Shown: piece after piece, positions 24,388 through 41,315 of the stretch | How the letters are laid out: every line of letters begins with the position of its first letter | Position numbering within the stretch: position 1 is the first letter of the stretch | Assembly: GCF_000379465.1 (NCBI RefSeq) | Contig: NZ_KB905425.1 | Location: forward strand, 267,163 to 331,162 | Direction: 5' to 3' | DNA: 64,000 nucleotides | Source of the DNA: Sciscionella marina DSM 45152 | GTDB lineage: Bacteria; Actinomycetota; Actinomycetes; Mycobacteriales; Pseudonocardiaceae | The notes under the pieces: model-generated | Databases searched by the model: none | What the model saw: only the letters and a program-made list of their open reading frames with translations | Told to the model about the DNA's origin: nothing | Made by a program: the position numbers and the translations under genes

Positions 24388-25547
24388 CAGTAGTCGAGCC
24401 CGCCCCTGCCGACCAGCTGCGCGGCGATCACATTGCGCTGGATCTCATTGGTGCCCTCGCCGATGATCATCAGCGGGGCGTCCCGGAAGTAGCGCTCGAG
24501 GTCGTACTCGGTCGAGTAGCCGTTCGCGCCGTGGACACGCATGGCGTCGAAAGCTACCTGCAGAGCCGTCTCGGACGCGAACAGTTTCGCCATCCCGGCC
24601 TCCATATCGCAGCGCTGGCCGGATTCGAGGCGTTCGGCGGCGTGCCGGACCAGCTGCCTCGCCGCGGTGGTCTTGGTGGCCATCTCGGCGAGGTAGTTGC
24701 CGATGGACTGGTGTTTCCAGATCGGTTTGCCGAAGCTCTCCCGCTGCTGGGCGTAGTCGAGAGCATCGTCGAGCGCGGCCTGGGCGACCCCGACGGCCCG
24801 CGCGGCGACCTGCAGGCGGCCGGTCTCCAGCGCGCTCATCATCTGGGCGAAGCCCTTGCCCTCCTCGCCGCCGAGCAGCGCCTCGGCCGGTGCCCGGTAC
24901 CCGGTGAACGCGAGCTCGCAGGTCTCGACGCCCTTGTAGCCGAGTTTGGGCAGGTCACGGGAGACGGCGAGGCCCGGTCCGTGTTCCACGAGCAGCAGGC
25001 TGATCCCGGCGTGCCGCGGCTCGGCCGCCGGATCGGTCTTGCACAGCAGCGCGATCAGCCCGGACCGGCGGGCGTTGGTGATCCACATCTTGGCGCCGTC
25101 GACGAGGTAACCGCCCTCGGGCAGGCTGCGCGCGTTCGTGGTCAGCGCCTGCAGATCGGAGCCACCATCGGGTTCGGTGAGCGCCATGGCCGCGCGGATC
25201 TCGCCGGTGGCCATCCTGGGCAGGTAGCGCTGCCGTTGCTGCTCGGTACCGAACCGGCGCAACAGGGTGGCCACGACGGTGTGGCTGCCCATGGTCCCGG
25301 CCATGGTCATCCAGCCGCGCGCGAGCTCCTCGGTGACCTGGGCGAAGCAGGGCATCGAGACGGGGGTGCCGCCATAGGACTCCGGGATCGCGAGCCCGAA
25401 CACGCCGAGCTCTTTCAGCTGTTCGACCAGCTCTTCCGGGTAGGTGTTCGCGTGCTCGAGCTCGCGGGCGACCGGGCGCACCTCGCGGTCGGTGAAGGAG
25501 CGGACGGTGTCGACGACGGCCTGTTCGGCAGCGGAGAGGTTAGCCAT
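24387..25547 (-). CDS. Acyl-CoA dehydrogenase
   Basis: 386 residues from ATG at 25547 (MANLSAAEQAVVDTVRSF). All three ACAD domains are visible: the N-terminal helices with FGLAIPESYGG, the middle beta domain with AMALTEPDGGSDL and KMWITNARRSG, and the C-terminal helices with RVHGANGYSTEYDLERYFRDAPLMIIGEGTNEIQRNVIA. The catalytic Glu equivalent is in the EGTNEIQ segment. FAD-dependent alpha,beta-dehydrogenation of an acyl-CoA; chain length cannot be told. Confidence 0.93.
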   Translation of the reverse strand: MANLSAAEQAVVDTVRSFTDREVRPVARELEHANTYPEELVEQLKELGVFGLAIPESYGGTPVSMPCFAQVTEELARGWMTMAGTMGSHTVVATLLRRFGTEQQRQRYLPRMATGEIRAAMALTEPDGGSDLQALTTNARSLPEGGYLVDGAKMWITNARRSGLIALLCKTDPAAEPRHAGISLLLVEHGPGLAVSRDLPKLGYKGVETCELAFTGYRAPAEALLGGEEGKGFAQMMSALETGRLQVAARAVGVAQAALDDALDYAQQRESFGKPIWKHQSIGNYLAEMATKTTAARQLVRHAAERLESGQRCDMEAGMAKLFASETALQVAFDAMRVHGANGYSTEYDLERYFRDAPLMIIGEGTNEIQRNVIAAQLVGRGGLDY

Positions 25548-25932
25548 GCTCACCAGTGTGCCGATCGTGCGTGCCCGGTCCACGGCGCGTGCCCGGCGGG
25601 TCTCCGTGAATCCCGGTTTACGGGGCGCTGTGGAGTAGGCCAACTCGGCGATTGAGGGGTGTGGCGCCTTGACGAATCGCGCCCGGCAGTTCACGCTATT
25701 TCCCGTGGATGGCCGGTCTTCCGGGCGGCTTCCACGGCATGCGACATCGAGGCGCGATGCTTGCGTGTAGACAGCCGACGTGATAGCGGCTAGACTGGGT
25801 TCTTGCTGCCCTCTTCCCGTGCGTTCAGCTAAAGGACGTTAGGATGCTGGGCGCAAACCGCACCCTTGACAGTTGCACTGCTTAGCTGGTAGCAGCCAGG
25901 CAGTTACTCGCGAGTCCCCGGAAGGACGCATC
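25548..25932 (+). other. rpoB upstream region
   Basis: About 385 bp between the divergent acyl-CoA dehydrogenase and rpoB genes, with no gene. It contains the promoter candidate at 25768-25796, a second -35-like TTGACA at 25866-25871 (with only a poor -10, TAGCAG, 18 bp on), and the rpoB ribosome-binding site GGAAGGACG just before the TTG start. No rplJ/rplL genes are present upstream. Confidence 0.6.
25768..25796 (+). promoter_or_regulatory. Promoter candidate for rpoBC
   Basis: TAGACA and TAGACT are separated by exactly 17 bp and resemble the actinobacterial vegetative -35 (TTGACA) and -10 (TAnnnT) elements. It would give a leader of about 130 nt before rpoB. It is the best-scoring pair by eye in the interval. 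Confidence 0.5.
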
Positions 25933-29412
<3,480 letters not shown>

Positions 29413-29418
29413 CGAGTT

Positions 29419-29452
29419 CGCCGGGCGCGCTCGAGTGTGAGGGCGCCCGGCG
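29419..29452 (+). promoter_or_regulatory. rpoB-rpoC intercistronic hairpin
   Basis: CGCCGGGCGC (29419-29428) and GCGCCCGGCG (29443-29452) form a perfect 10-bp stem in the 82-bp gap between rpoB and rpoC. It has no T-tract and is within an operon, so RNA processing, mRNA stability or partial attenuation is more likely than full termination. Confidence 0.5.
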
Positions 29453-29494
29453 CCCGGCAGAATTTCCGAACACGTAAAAGGGAGACGCACCAAC

Positions 29495-33397
<3,903 letters not shown>

Positions 33398-33429
33398 ATC
33401 GACACAGTCGGCAGGGACCAGTTCCCGAA

Positions 33430-33462
33430 AATCCCCGCCACCCACTCCGGGTGGCGGGGATT
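33430..33462 (+). terminator. rpoC terminator
   Basis: ATCCCCGCCACCC (33431-33443) and GGGTGGCGGGGAT (33449-33461) form a perfect 13-bp stem around ACTCC, extended by a flanking A/T pair, about 33 bp after the rpoC stop. It is followed by TCTTCGT. A clear intrinsic terminator. Confidence 0.85.
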
Positions 33463-33660
33463 CTTCGTGCGGGCGGTAGTCGGTGACCAGTGATCCGAAG
33501 CCATGGCCGCGCTCGATGTGGACGACGCGGACGAGCCATGGGTGAACGGGGTGCGCACGCGCATCCGGGCGAGTCTTGTCGAGCACGTCAGCACCGAGAC
33601 CAACCGATGAGTTCCGATTTCTCCTAGCCACGACCCGGTGGATTCGGCTGTGCTTGGCAC

Positions 33661-34713
33661 ATGGGTACTGATGACGGAGTTCGATTCGGCGCATTCGTGT
33701 TCACCAGCCGGTACGCGGGACAGTCGCCGGGAGAAGTGCTCGCCCGCGGGGTCGAGGTGGCGCGTATCGCGGAGTGGACCGGTTTCGACGATGTGTGGGT
33801 GACCGAGCACCACTTCATGCCGTTCGGGGTGAACCCGTCCGCACTGACCTTCGCGGGTTATCTGCTCGGCCGGACCGAGCGGGTGCGGGTGGGCACCGCG
33901 GTCACGGTGCTCCCGCTGCATTCGCCGGTGCACGTCGCCGAACAGGCCGCGCTGCTCGATCACCTCTCCGGGGGCCGCTTCGAACTCGGGGTCGGCCGGG
34001 CGCAGCCGGTGGTGGACTACGAGGTGCTGGGGCGCGGAGTGGAGTACTGGAAGCGTGGCCTCCCCGAGGCGCTGGACCTGACCCTGACCGCGCTGCGCGG
34101 CCCGGTGTCCGCGAATTCCGAGCTCTATCGGTTCCGCGAGGTGACCCCGCAGCCCGGGCCGGGTGTCTCGGGGCCCGTTCCGGTCGCGCTGGCGGCGAAC
34201 TCGGCCGCTTCGGTGGAGCTCGCCGCCTCGCGCGGGGTTCCGATGCTGTTGTTCTTCGACAAGGGGATCGAGGACAAGGCGGCCATGATCGCCGAACACG
34301 CCCACTTCGCCGGGAAAGCGGGCCAGCCGGAGACCGGATATCGCCACGCCATGGCCCTGTTCGCGCACGTCACCGAGGACGAGGACGAGGCGCGGCAGGT
34401 GATGCGCCGTGCGGCGGGCGAATTCGTGCGGGCCAGCGAGCAATATCAGCTGCTGCTCGATGTCCCGCAGCGGATCGCCAAGGACACCCCGGCCGAGGAG
34501 GTGATCGAGGGACTCACCGAATCCGCCCTGGCCACACATCCGGTCGGTTCCCCGGACACCTGCGCCGAACGCCTCGCCGAACAGGTGCGCGGCTCGGGCT
34601 GCTCGCGGGTGCTGCTGCAGGTCGAGCTGGCCGGTGATCCCGACGTGGTGCGCACCAATGTCCGGCGGCTCGGCGAGGAGGTGCTGCCGAAGGCGAGGGC
34701 GCTACTTGGGTAG
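33661..34713 (+). CDS. LLM-class (luciferase-like) flavin-dependent oxidoreductase
   Basis: 350 residues of the bacterial luciferase-like TIM-barrel family: FGAFVFTSRYAG, GFDDVWVTEHHF, RVRVGTAVTVLPLHSPVHVAEQAALLDHLSGGRFELGVGR, VPVALAANSAASVELAASRG. The EHHF segment is the usual alkanal-monooxygenase flavin-site signature. Flavin could be FMN or F420; the sequence does not decide. Single gene, convergent with the lipase gene, which it overlaps by 12 bp. Confidence 0.85.
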   Translation: MGTDDGVRFGAFVFTSRYAGQSPGEVLARGVEVARIAEWTGFDDVWVTEHHFMPFGVNPSALTFAGYLLGRTERVRVGTAVTVLPLHSPVHVAEQAALLDHLSGGRFELGVGRAQPVVDYEVLGRGVEYWKRGLPEALDLTLTALRGPVSANSELYRFREVTPQPGPGVSGPVPVALAANSAASVELAASRGVPMLLFFDKGIEDKAAMIAEHAHFAGKAGQPETGYRHAMALFAHVTEDEDEARQVMRRAAGEFVRASEQYQLLLDVPQRIAKDTPAEEVIEGLTESALATHPVGSPDTCAERLAEQVRGSGCSRVLLQVELAGDPDVVRTNVRRLGEEVLPKARALLG

Positions 34714-35619
34714 GTTGTCGCCCTTGTGCGTGGCGGCCTGGAACGCCGTCTTCAGCGGGGACCAGCCGTTGGTGGTGTTGTGCGGATCGTGTTTCGGCGA
34801 GGCGTGCCAGTACCGCAGGCAGAATCCGCCCGCACCGGTCAGCTCACGCAGGTCGCCGTGGCCGATCGTGCTGCCCTTCTTGCATTTCGCCGAGCCGAGA
34901 TCCGTGTAGCGGTATTTCTGATCGGCGTGGTGGCCCTTGTCGATGGCCGATTTGTAGGACACGGTCTTGTCGCCGTCCGCACCGGCAAGGCTCCAGTCGG
35001 TGCCCTTCGCCCAGGTGCCGTCGAGCCGGTTTTCCTTCTGCTGCAGCACTTTGAGGAAGTTCGAACCGGGCGTCATCTGTTTCCACTGGTTGCTGCAGTT
35101 GCCGGTGCAGCCCTTGCGGACGCCTTGGTGCGGGGTGCCGAGGGTGACGATGTCGCCGACCTTCAGCTTGCCGGGGAACCCTTTCCAGCCTTTCGCGGAG
35201 CCGAGCATGGCGACGCGGGTGATCAGCCCGCCCATGGAGTGCGCCACGATGTCGACCTGCTTGCCCTTGGCGGTGTAGTTCTTGGCGATGTAGTTGGCGA
35301 AGTTCGCGGCGATGTCCTTAATGGACGTGTTCTTCGTGGCCTTGGCGATCTGCGCCCCGCAGTGCGTGTCGCCGGAGTAGTAGCCGATCGTGGTCATCGA
35401 GTTACCCGGCCGGTGCCCCGCGCCCGCGTAGTAGTCCAGCGCCTTCTTCCACGTGGTGCCGTCGCAGTTCGTCCCGGACTTGGCGTTGAAGCCGTGGATG
35501 AGCAGCATCTGGGGCGGCGCCGCCGCGGTGGTCTCCGCGACCGCGGGCAGGGTTCCCGAGAACAGCGCGCCGCACAACAGGGCGACGGTCGCCGTGAGCG
35601 TTGTCAGGATTCGTTTCAT
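34702..35619 (-). CDS. Secreted triacylglycerol lipase/esterase
   Basis: 305 residues with a Sec signal peptide (MKRILTTLTATVALLCGALFSGTLPAVA, cleavage after AVA at about 28). The lipase core has LLIHGFNAKSG with oxyanion loop, nucleophile DIVAHSMGGLITR and TLGTPHQG; the catalytic His is probably in IGHGDL near residue 255. Several Cys pairs (NCDG, THCG, GCTGNC, AKC/FC) suggest disulfides, consistent with an extracellular enzyme similar to Streptomyces esterase/lipases of the LipA/B (PGAP1-like) type. Confidence 0.88.
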   Translation of the reverse strand: MKRILTTLTATVALLCGALFSGTLPAVAETTAAAPPQMLLIHGFNAKSGTNCDGTTWKKALDYYAGAGHRPGNSMTTIGYYSGDTHCGAQIAKATKNTSIKDIAANFANYIAKNYTAKGKQVDIVAHSMGGLITRVAMLGSAKGWKGFPGKLKVGDIVTLGTPHQGVRKGCTGNCSNQWKQMTPGSNFLKVLQQKENRLDGTWAKGTDWSLAGADGDKTVSYKSAIDKGHHADQKYRYTDLGSAKCKKGSTIGHGDLRELTGAGGFCLRYWHASPKHDPHNTTNGWSPLKTAFQAATHKGDNLPK

Positions 35620-35637
35620 CCGACCACGGTATCGAAA

Positions 35638-36111
35638 TCAGTCGAAGAGTCCGCGACGTTCCAGATATTCGGTTCGTACGGTCTCGGTGTGCCCGTTGTC
35701 GAACTGCACGGTCGCCCAGTGATCACCGAGGAACGTGGTCTCGGTGTCCACGATCTTGCCCCTGGTGTTCTCCGGGACGTGCTCGAAGACGGTGCCCCGG
35801 ATGGCGTGGCTGTTCCGCACCTGATCGCCTTCGCGATAGTGGTGATACGGCACGCTCGGGCGTTGGCGCTGGCTTTCCGGGTCGGTGGAGACGGGGGAGT
35901 GAGAGTGGTTCGGCGTGCTCGGCCGGTACACCGAGCGTTCCTCGCCGAGCAGTTCGCCCATCCCGCCGAGACCCGATTCGCGGAGTGCGCGGCTGGGTGC
36001 TTCGTCCACCGTGCTCGGGTCGCCCGGCCGCCACGGGGTGAACTCCTGCCAGGCGTCCTTGTCGTAACCGTCGGAGTAATCGGCGTAGAACTCCTCGGGA
36101 CGACCGTTCAT
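35638..36111 (-). CDS. Conserved charged protein of unknown function
   Basis: 157 residues from ATG at 36111, with the ideal ribosome-binding site GGAGGTGACACCG before it. Acidic, Tyr-rich N-terminus (PEEFYADYSDGYDKDAWQEF), a disordered middle, and a C-terminal beta-rich module of about 55 residues (GDQVRNSHAIRGTVFEHVPENTRGKIVDTETTFLGDHWATVQFDNGHTETV) that looks like a small SH3-like barrel. No signal peptide. I do not recognise the family. It lies between the lipase gene and a copy of the dispersed repeat. Confidence 0.65.
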   Translation of the reverse strand: MNGRPEEFYADYSDGYDKDAWQEFTPWRPGDPSTVDEAPSRALRESGLGGMGELLGEERSVYRPSTPNHSHSPVSTDPESQRQRPSVPYHHYREGDQVRNSHAIRGTVFEHVPENTRGKIVDTETTFLGDHWATVQFDNGHTETVRTEYLERRGLFD

Positions 36112-36175
36112 CGGTGTCACCTCCTCCAAGGGACACCGATGAGCGTAGCGCCGTTCTGCCGTCCCGCACACCCTC

Positions 36176-36337
36176 GAGCACATCTGACGACTCCGTGTCC
36201 TGCTGCGCGGGGCCAGCGCGGCGCCTCGCGGCGTTGTCGTCAGTCGCCATAGAACCCCGCTATGGCTCCTTCCTCCGCCTTGCGATGCATCCACGCTGAC
36301 TCCCGCTCGCGACGGGCGAGAGTCATCAGACGCGCTC
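36176..36337. repeat. Dispersed intergenic repeat with paired ends, copy 2
   Basis: The left end GAGCACATCTGACGACTC (36176-36193) is the reverse complement of the right end GAGTCATCAGACGCGCTC (36320-36337) at 15 of 18 positions. Inside is the shared core, with CCATAG/CTATGG pairing around AACCCCG. The right end runs into the clpB stop codon. The end sequence differs from copy 3 (GACTC/GAGTC here versus GAGCTC on both sides there), yet pairing is kept. Confidence 0.8.
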
Positions 36338-38919
36338 TAGCCGGGTGTGACCTGCAGTGCGGTGTTGCTGTCGTGCACATCCACCCGCACCGTGTCCCCG
36401 TCGGTGACCTCGCCGGAGAGCAGTTCCTTGGCGAGCTGATCACCGATCGCGGACTGCACGAGCCTGCGCAGCGGGCGCGCGCCGTAGACGGGGTCGAACC
36501 CGTTGAGGGCGAGCCAGTCCCGCGCGGACTCGGACACATCCAGGGTCAGCCGCCGGTCGGCGAGCCGGTTGGCCAGCCGGGCGATCTGGATGTCCACGAT
36601 CGCGGTGAGCTCCTCGGTGGCCAGCGCGTGGAACACGACCATGTCGTCGAGCCGGTTGAGGAACTCCGGCTTGAAGTGCTGGCGCACTACGGAGAGCACC
36701 GCTTCCTTGCGGCCTGCCTCGTCCAGGTTCGGGTCCGCGATGTTCTGCGAGCCGAGGTTGGAGGTGAGCACGAGGATGGTGTTGCGGAAGTCCACCGTGC
36801 GGCCCTGGCCATCGGTGAGCCGTCCGTCGTCGAGCACCTGCAACAGCACGTCGAACACATCGGTGTGCGCCTTCTCCACCTCGTCGAGCAGCACCACCGA
36901 GTAGGGGCGCCTGCGCACCGATTCGGTGAGCTGGCCGCCCTGGTCGTAGCCGACGTATCCGGGTGGGGCGCCGACCAGCCGGGCGACGCTGTGCTTCTCC
37001 GAGTACTCGGACATGTCGATCCGGATCATCGCCCGCTCGTCGTCGAACAGGAAGGCTGCGAGCGCCTTGGCCAGCTCCGTCTTGCCGACCCCGGTCGGGC
37101 CGAGGAACAGGAACGAACCGGTCGGGCGGTCCGGATCGGCGACCCCGGCCCTGCTGCGGCGCACCGCATCGGAGACCACGCGCACCGCGTCGTCCTGGCC
37201 GATGACCCGCTGGCGCAGTTCGTCCTCCATGCGCAGCAGCTTCGCGGTCTCGCCCTCGAGCAGCCGGCCGGCGGGGATGCCGGTCCAGGCGCTCACCACA
37301 TCGGCGACGTCGTCCGGGCCGACCTCCTCCTTGAGCATCGCGGCGCTGTCCACCTCGGCCTCGGTGGCCTGCTCCAGCTCCTTCTCCAGCGCGGGGATCT
37401 TGCCGTAGCGCAGTTCGGCGGCGCGGCCGAGATCGGCATCGCGTTCGGCGCGGTCGGCCTCGCCACGCAGGGTCTCCAGCTGCTCCTTGAGCTCACGGGT
37501 CTTCTCGATCGAGCCCTTCTCGTTCTGCCAGCGCGCGGTGAGCGCGGACAGCTCCTCGCGCTTCTCGGCGAGCTCGGCACGCAGCGCGGCGAGCCGCTGC
37601 TTCGAGGCCGCGTCGTCCTCCTTGGACAGCGCCATCTCCTCGATCTCCAGCCGCCGCACGGATCGCTCCACCTCGTCGATCTCCACCGGCCGCGAGTCGA
37701 TCTCCATCCGCAGCCGGGAGGCGGCCTCGTCGACCAGGTCGATCGCCTTGTCCGGGAGGAAGCGCGCGGTGATGTACCGGTCCGAGAGGGTGGCCGCGGC
37801 GACCAGCGCGCCGTCGGTGATCCGCACCCCGTGGTGCACCTCGTAGCGTTCCTTGAGCCCGCGCAGAATGCCGATGGTGTCCTCGCGGGACGGTTCGCCG
37901 ACGAACACCTGCTGGAACCGGCGCTCGAGCGCGGCGTCCTTCTCGATGCGCTCGCGGTACTCGTCCAGGGTCGTCGCGCCGACCATGCGCAGCTCCCCGC
38001 GCGCGAGCATCGGCTTGATCATGTTGCCCGCGTCCATCGCGCCCTCACCGGTCGCGCCCGCGCCGACGATCGTGTGCAGCTCGTCGATGAAGGTGATCAC
38101 CTCACCCGCGGAGTCGGTGATCTCCTTGAGCACCGCCTTGAGCCGTTCCTCGAACTCACCGCGGTATTTCGCACCGGCCACCATGGCGCCGAGGTCGAGC
38201 GAGATGACCTTCTTGCCGCGCAGGGACTCCGGAACGTCCCCGGCGACCACCCGCTGCGCCAGCCCTTCCACGATCGCGGTCTTGCCGACACCCGGTTCAC
38301 CGATGAGCACCGGGTTGTTCTTGGTGCGCCTGGACAGCACCTGCACCACGCGGCGGATCTCCGAGTCCCGCCCGATCACCGGATCGAGTTCCCCGGAGCG
38401 GGCGCGTTCGGTCAGATCGACGCCGTACTTCTCCAGTGCCTGGAAGGTGCCCTCCGGATCGGGGGAGGTGATCCGGCTCGATCCGCGCACCTTGGTGAAC
38501 GCCTCGCGCAGCGCGTCCGGGGTCGCCCCATGGCCACGCAGCAGTTCGGCCACCGCGTCGGAGCCCGAAGCGAGCCCGACGAGCAGGTGCTCGGTCGACA
38601 CATACTCGTCGCCCATCTCGGTGGCGAGCCGCTGCGCCCCGGTCAGCGCGGTGACCGCGTCCCGGGAGAACTGCGGGGCCGAGACCGTCGAACCGTGTGC
38701 GCTGGGCAGCCTGTTCACGATCGGGTCGAGCTCGGCGCGCACCGTCGCGGGGTCGACGTCGAGCGCGGACAGCAGCGGGCTCGTGGTGCCGTCGGCCTGT
38801 GCGAGCAGGGCACCGAGCAGATGAGCCGGGGTGGTGTCCGGGTTGCCGGCGACCGTCGCGGCCTGCACGGCAGAGGAGATCGCCTGCTGGGTTTTGGTCG
38901 TGGGGTTGAACGCGTCCAT
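36337..38919 (-). CDS. clpB: Chaperone disaggregase ClpB
   Basis: 860 residues from ATG at 38919 ([13 protein letters not shown]), with GAAGGACG upstream. N-domain repeats about 1-145, first AAA+ with GEPGVGKT at 207-214, the long coiled middle domain (about 400-525), second AAA+ with GPTGVGKT near 600 and [12 protein letters not shown], and the C-terminal small domain. It works with DnaK to resolubilise aggregates after stress. A perfect HAIR element upstream shows HspR control. The stop overlaps the end of repeat copy 2 by one base. Divergent flavohaemoglobin two genes on matches M. tuberculosis Rv0384c-Rv0385. Confidence 0.97.
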   Translation of the reverse strand: MDAFNPTTKTQQAISSAVQAATVAGNPDTTPAHLLGALLAQADGTTSPLLSALDVDPATVRAELDPIVNRLPSAHGSTVSAPQFSRDAVTALTGAQRLATEMGDEYVSTEHLLVGLASGSDAVAELLRGHGATPDALREAFTKVRGSSRITSPDPEGTFQALEKYGVDLTERARSGELDPVIGRDSEIRRVVQVLSRRTKNNPVLIGEPGVGKTAIVEGLAQRVVAGDVPESLRGKKVISLDLGAMVAGAKYRGEFEERLKAVLKEITDSAGEVITFIDELHTIVGAGATGEGAMDAGNMIKPMLARGELRMVGATTLDEYRERIEKDAALERRFQQVFVGEPSREDTIGILRGLKERYEVHHGVRITDGALVAAATLSDRYITARFLPDKAIDLVDEAASRLRMEIDSRPVEIDEVERSVRRLEIEEMALSKEDDAASKQRLAALRAELAEKREELSALTARWQNEKGSIEKTRELKEQLETLRGEADRAERDADLGRAAELRYGKIPALEKELEQATEAEVDSAAMLKEEVGPDDVADVVSAWTGIPAGRLLEGETAKLLRMEDELRQRVIGQDDAVRVVSDAVRRSRAGVADPDRPTGSFLFLGPTGVGKTELAKALAAFLFDDERAMIRIDMSEYSEKHSVARLVGAPPGYVGYDQGGQLTESVRRRPYSVVLLDEVEKAHTDVFDVLLQVLDDGRLTDGQGRTVDFRNTILVLTSNLGSQNIADPNLDEAGRKEAVLSVVRQHFKPEFLNRLDDMVVFHALATEELTAIVDIQIARLANRLADRRLTLDVSESARDWLALNGFDPVYGARPLRRLVQSAIGDQLAKELLSGEVTDGDTVRVDVHDSNTALQVTPG

Positions 38920-38985
38920 GCCTCGTCCTTCTCGGGGTCTTCCGGTAGCTTCCAACGTTCGCTCACCCTGCACAACGTCAGGAAA

Positions 38986-39006
38986 CTTGAGTCTGTTCCA
39001 CTCAAG
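38986..39006 (-). promoter_or_regulatory. HAIR element (HspR operator) of clpB
   Basis: CTTGAGT-N7-ACTCAAG is a perfect copy of the HspR-associated inverted repeat. On the minus strand a TATACT -10-like sequence overlaps its upstream arm, so HspR binding would block RNA polymerase. It is 67 bp upstream of the clpB ATG. HspR itself is not in the window. Confidence 0.92.
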
Positions 39007-39019
39007 TATAGCGGTAGTT

Positions 39020-39094
39020 TTCTCCACAGGTTGTCCACAGGATGAATTCCCAGGTCAGGGCGGGGACGATGAGGTTGTACCCAGGTTATCCACA
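39020..39094 (+). promoter_or_regulatory. Cluster of DnaA-box-like sites
   Basis: Three same-strand 9-mers: TTCTCCACA (39020), TTGTCCACA (39031, the usual actinobacterial DnaA box) and TTATCCACA (39086, the perfect E. coli-type box). Starts are 11 and 55 bp apart, i.e. near whole helical turns. They lie between the clpB HAIR element and the PPOX-fold gene. DnaA binding is inferred. Confidence 0.5.
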
Positions 39095-39177
39095 AGCAGG
39101 ATTGCCGGAAAAAGGGGACATGGTCGCCGGGTCGGGTGGCCGTTCGACCGGTCCGGTGAACACGATCGGGCCGGTCG

Positions 39178-39945
39178 TCACCGAGAGGTGTCGGGCCGCT
39201 CGGCGTGCTCGACCTGGTCGGCCTGCTTGGCCTGTTGGGTCTGTTCGGCACGTGCACCGAAGTAGTCGCCGCCCTTGCGCCGGGAATCGTCGGTGCCCCA
39301 GGACCGGTTCCGGTCCACCGGCTGCATCCGCGGGATGTGCTTGCGGCAGTGGATGTAGGCCTCGTGGATGTCGACGACCACCCAGCGTTGCGGCCGCCGC
39401 CCCGGCTCGTGCTCGCCATCCAGCTGCGGCTGTTCGAGCAGCATGTCCTCGTGCTCGACGATGCGGGCCTTGCCGTTGACGTGCAGCCCGATCAGATCGC
39501 GCACGAAGTCCACGAGCATGACCCCGATGTGCGGGTTCTCGCTGATGTTGCCGAGGCTGGCGTGCACCCCGTTGCCCCGGTATTCGGGATAGGCGATGTG
39601 CTGCCGGTCCAGTACCCGGATGAACCCGGCCGGGCCCGCGCGCAGTGAGCAGTCGGCCTCGCCCTTGGCGTCCGAGGTGGCCACGAAGGCCATCTCCATC
39701 CGCTCGACGAACTCGATCATCACCTCGTTGAGGTGTTCGAGCACCTGGTCCCGGTAGAAGCGGCGGGCGCGCTTGGTGTCTCCGTAGGCCTCCTGCAGCA
39801 GATGTTCGCCCGCGGATCCGGGTAGCTGCTGTTCGGCCTGCGGCAGCGTGGTGGGCGGGGTGTCGAGGGAGGTGTCCTCCGAGAATTCGAGAGCGAGAAG
39901 TTCGGTTTCGGCGACACCGGTAGGGGTGGTTTCGGGGCCACTCAT
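39178..39945 (-). CDS. Pyridoxamine 5'-phosphate oxidase-fold protein
   Basis: 255 residues. The split-barrel PPOX core spans about 60-215: ERMEMAFVATSDAKGEADCSLRAGPAGFIRVLD, YPEYRGNGVHASLGNISENPHIGVMLVDF, IGLHVNGKARIVE, WVVVDIHEAYIHCRKHIP. Arg/Asn and His positions suit flavin or F420/haem binding, but which cofactor is unclear. The C-terminus is Gln/Glu-rich and probably unstructured. Divergent from the flavohaemoglobin gene across 200 bp, which may share control (nitrosative stress is a guess). Confidence 0.8.
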   Translation of the reverse strand: MSGPETTPTGVAETELLALEFSEDTSLDTPPTTLPQAEQQLPGSAGEHLLQEAYGDTKRARRFYRDQVLEHLNEVMIEFVERMEMAFVATSDAKGEADCSLRAGPAGFIRVLDRQHIAYPEYRGNGVHASLGNISENPHIGVMLVDFVRDLIGLHVNGKARIVEHEDMLLEQPQLDGEHEPGRRPQRWVVVDIHEAYIHCRKHIPRMQPVDRNRSWGTDDSRRKGGDYFGARAEQTQQAKQADQVEHAERPDTSR

Positions 39946-40145
39946 CGGGAAGACTCTGGCACGTGTACCCCGGATGGACTATAGCGCTCGCCCTGAATTC
40001 ACCCGATGATCGCAACGCGACCGGGCCGTAGTGGCTGTCCGTCAAGAGATGAACCAGAACCTTTACCATATTGAGCGGAGAACTTGCCGTACGGCTTAGG
40101 GTGCCGATGCACTCGGCCCGGAGGACTGGAGAAACGAACGCTTCC

Positions 40146-41315
40146 ATGACAGCGGATGCCGTACCCAACAGCGGACCACAAGCGTCCATCGACGGGCGCT
40201 CCTCGCCGCTCGTCCGCATGATCAAGGACTCGTTCAAGGCAGCGGAGCCCGAGGGTGCGAGCATGATCCGGTTCTTCTACGGGATGCTGTTCTCGCTCGA
40301 TCCGCCGACAAGGGACCTGTTCCCGGCGAACATGGAGCAGCAGCGGGACCGGTTGTTCCGCGCGCTCGTGCACATCGTCCAGCAGGTGGACAACCCCGCC
40401 GAGCTCAATCCGTTCCTCGAGCAGCTCGCCAGGGATCACCGTAAGTTCGGGGTGCTCACCAAGCATTACGAGGCGCTGGGGATCGCGCTGATCGCGGCGG
40501 TCAAACAGCATGCCGGTGCGGCCTGGTCGGAGCAGGTCGAGCGGGCCTGGGCCGAGGCGTACACCACGATCGCGCGGGTGATGCAGGAGGCGGCCGCCGC
40601 GGACGAGGGGCCCGCATGGTGGAACGGCGAGGTCGTCGAGAACCGCAGGATCAACCGTGACCTGTCCATCGTGCGGGTGCGCACGGACTACCCGATGCGG
40701 TATGAGCCCGGGCAGTACATGAGCGTCGAGGTACCGCAGCGTCCGCGGTTGTGGCGGTACCTCAGCCCGGCGAACGCGCCCGCCGAGGACGGGGTGCTGG
40801 AGTTCCACGTCAAGGCCGTCGAGCGGGGCTGGGTCTCCGGGAGCGTGGTCGCGCACACCAGGCCGGGCGAGATCTGGCGGATGGCCTCGCCGCTGGGCAG
40901 GCTCCGCGTGGACCGGGAGAGCGGGCGCGATGCGCTGCTCATCGCCGGTGGAACGGGGATCGCCCCGATGCGCGCGATCCTGGAATCGATGGCGCAGTAT
41001 GGCGAGAATCCCGACGTGCACCTCTATTACGGTGCGCGCACGGTCGATGACCTGTACGAGCTGGACAACCTGCGCAGGCTCGCCGATGTCTCGCCGTGGT
41101 TCGAGGTGACCGCGGTCGCCGAGGAGGGCGCCGATGGTGTCCACGGGGTGCAGAGCGGAACCATCGCCGAGGCGGTGACCAAGGCCGGTTCCTGGGCCGA
41201 CCGGGATGTCGTCGTCGCCGGCTCGCCGCCCATGCTGCGCGCGACGGTCTCCCGGATGCTCGTCGCGGGAACCCCGCTGGATCACATTCGCTATGACCCC
41301 TTCACCATGGACTGA
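40146..41315 (+). CDS. Flavohaemoglobin-type globin-reductase fusion
   Basis: 389 residues from ATG at 40146. Globin domain about 20-155 with proximal His in LTKHYEALG; FAD-binding domain 155-260 with YEPGQYMSVEV and WRYLSPANAP; NAD domain with LIAGGTGIAPMRAIL and VVAGSPPMLRATV. WRYLSPANAP departs from the RxYSLS flavin motif of classic Hmp, as in the type II flavohaemoglobins of actinobacteria (Rv0385-like). Those are less certain NO dioxygenases. The gene order with clpB matches M. tuberculosis. Repeat copy 3 starts at the base after its stop codon. Confidence 0.9.
   Translation: MTADAVPNSGPQASIDGRSSPLVRMIKDSFKAAEPEGASMIRFFYGMLFSLDPPTRDLFPANMEQQRDRLFRALVHIVQQVDNPAELNPFLEQLARDHRKFGVLTKHYEALGIALIAAVKQHAGAAWSEQVERAWAEAYTTIARVMQEAAAADEGPAWWNGEVVENRRINRDLSIVRVRTDYPMRYEPGQYMSVEVPQRPRLWRYLSPANAPAEDGVLEFHVKAVERGWVSGSVVAHTRPGEIWRMASPLGRLRVDRESGRDALLIAGGTGIAPMRAILESMAQYGENPDVHLYYGARTVDDLYELDNLRRLADVSPWFEVTAVAEEGADGVHGVQSGTIAEAVTKAGSWADRDVVVAGSPPMLRATVSRMLVAGTPLDHIRYDPFTMD

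Noticed and set aside
36240-36294. Conserved peptide-like string (ending GAIAGFYGD) encoded at all three repeat copies
   Set aside because: The similarity is at DNA level through the repeat core; the frames lack consistent starts and the string is part of the CCATAG/CTATGG stem region, so it is not a protein signal.
36262-39045. 927-codon plus-strand open frame opposite clpB
   Set aside because: Antisense artefact over a clear ClpB gene with correct motifs and HAIR-controlled start.
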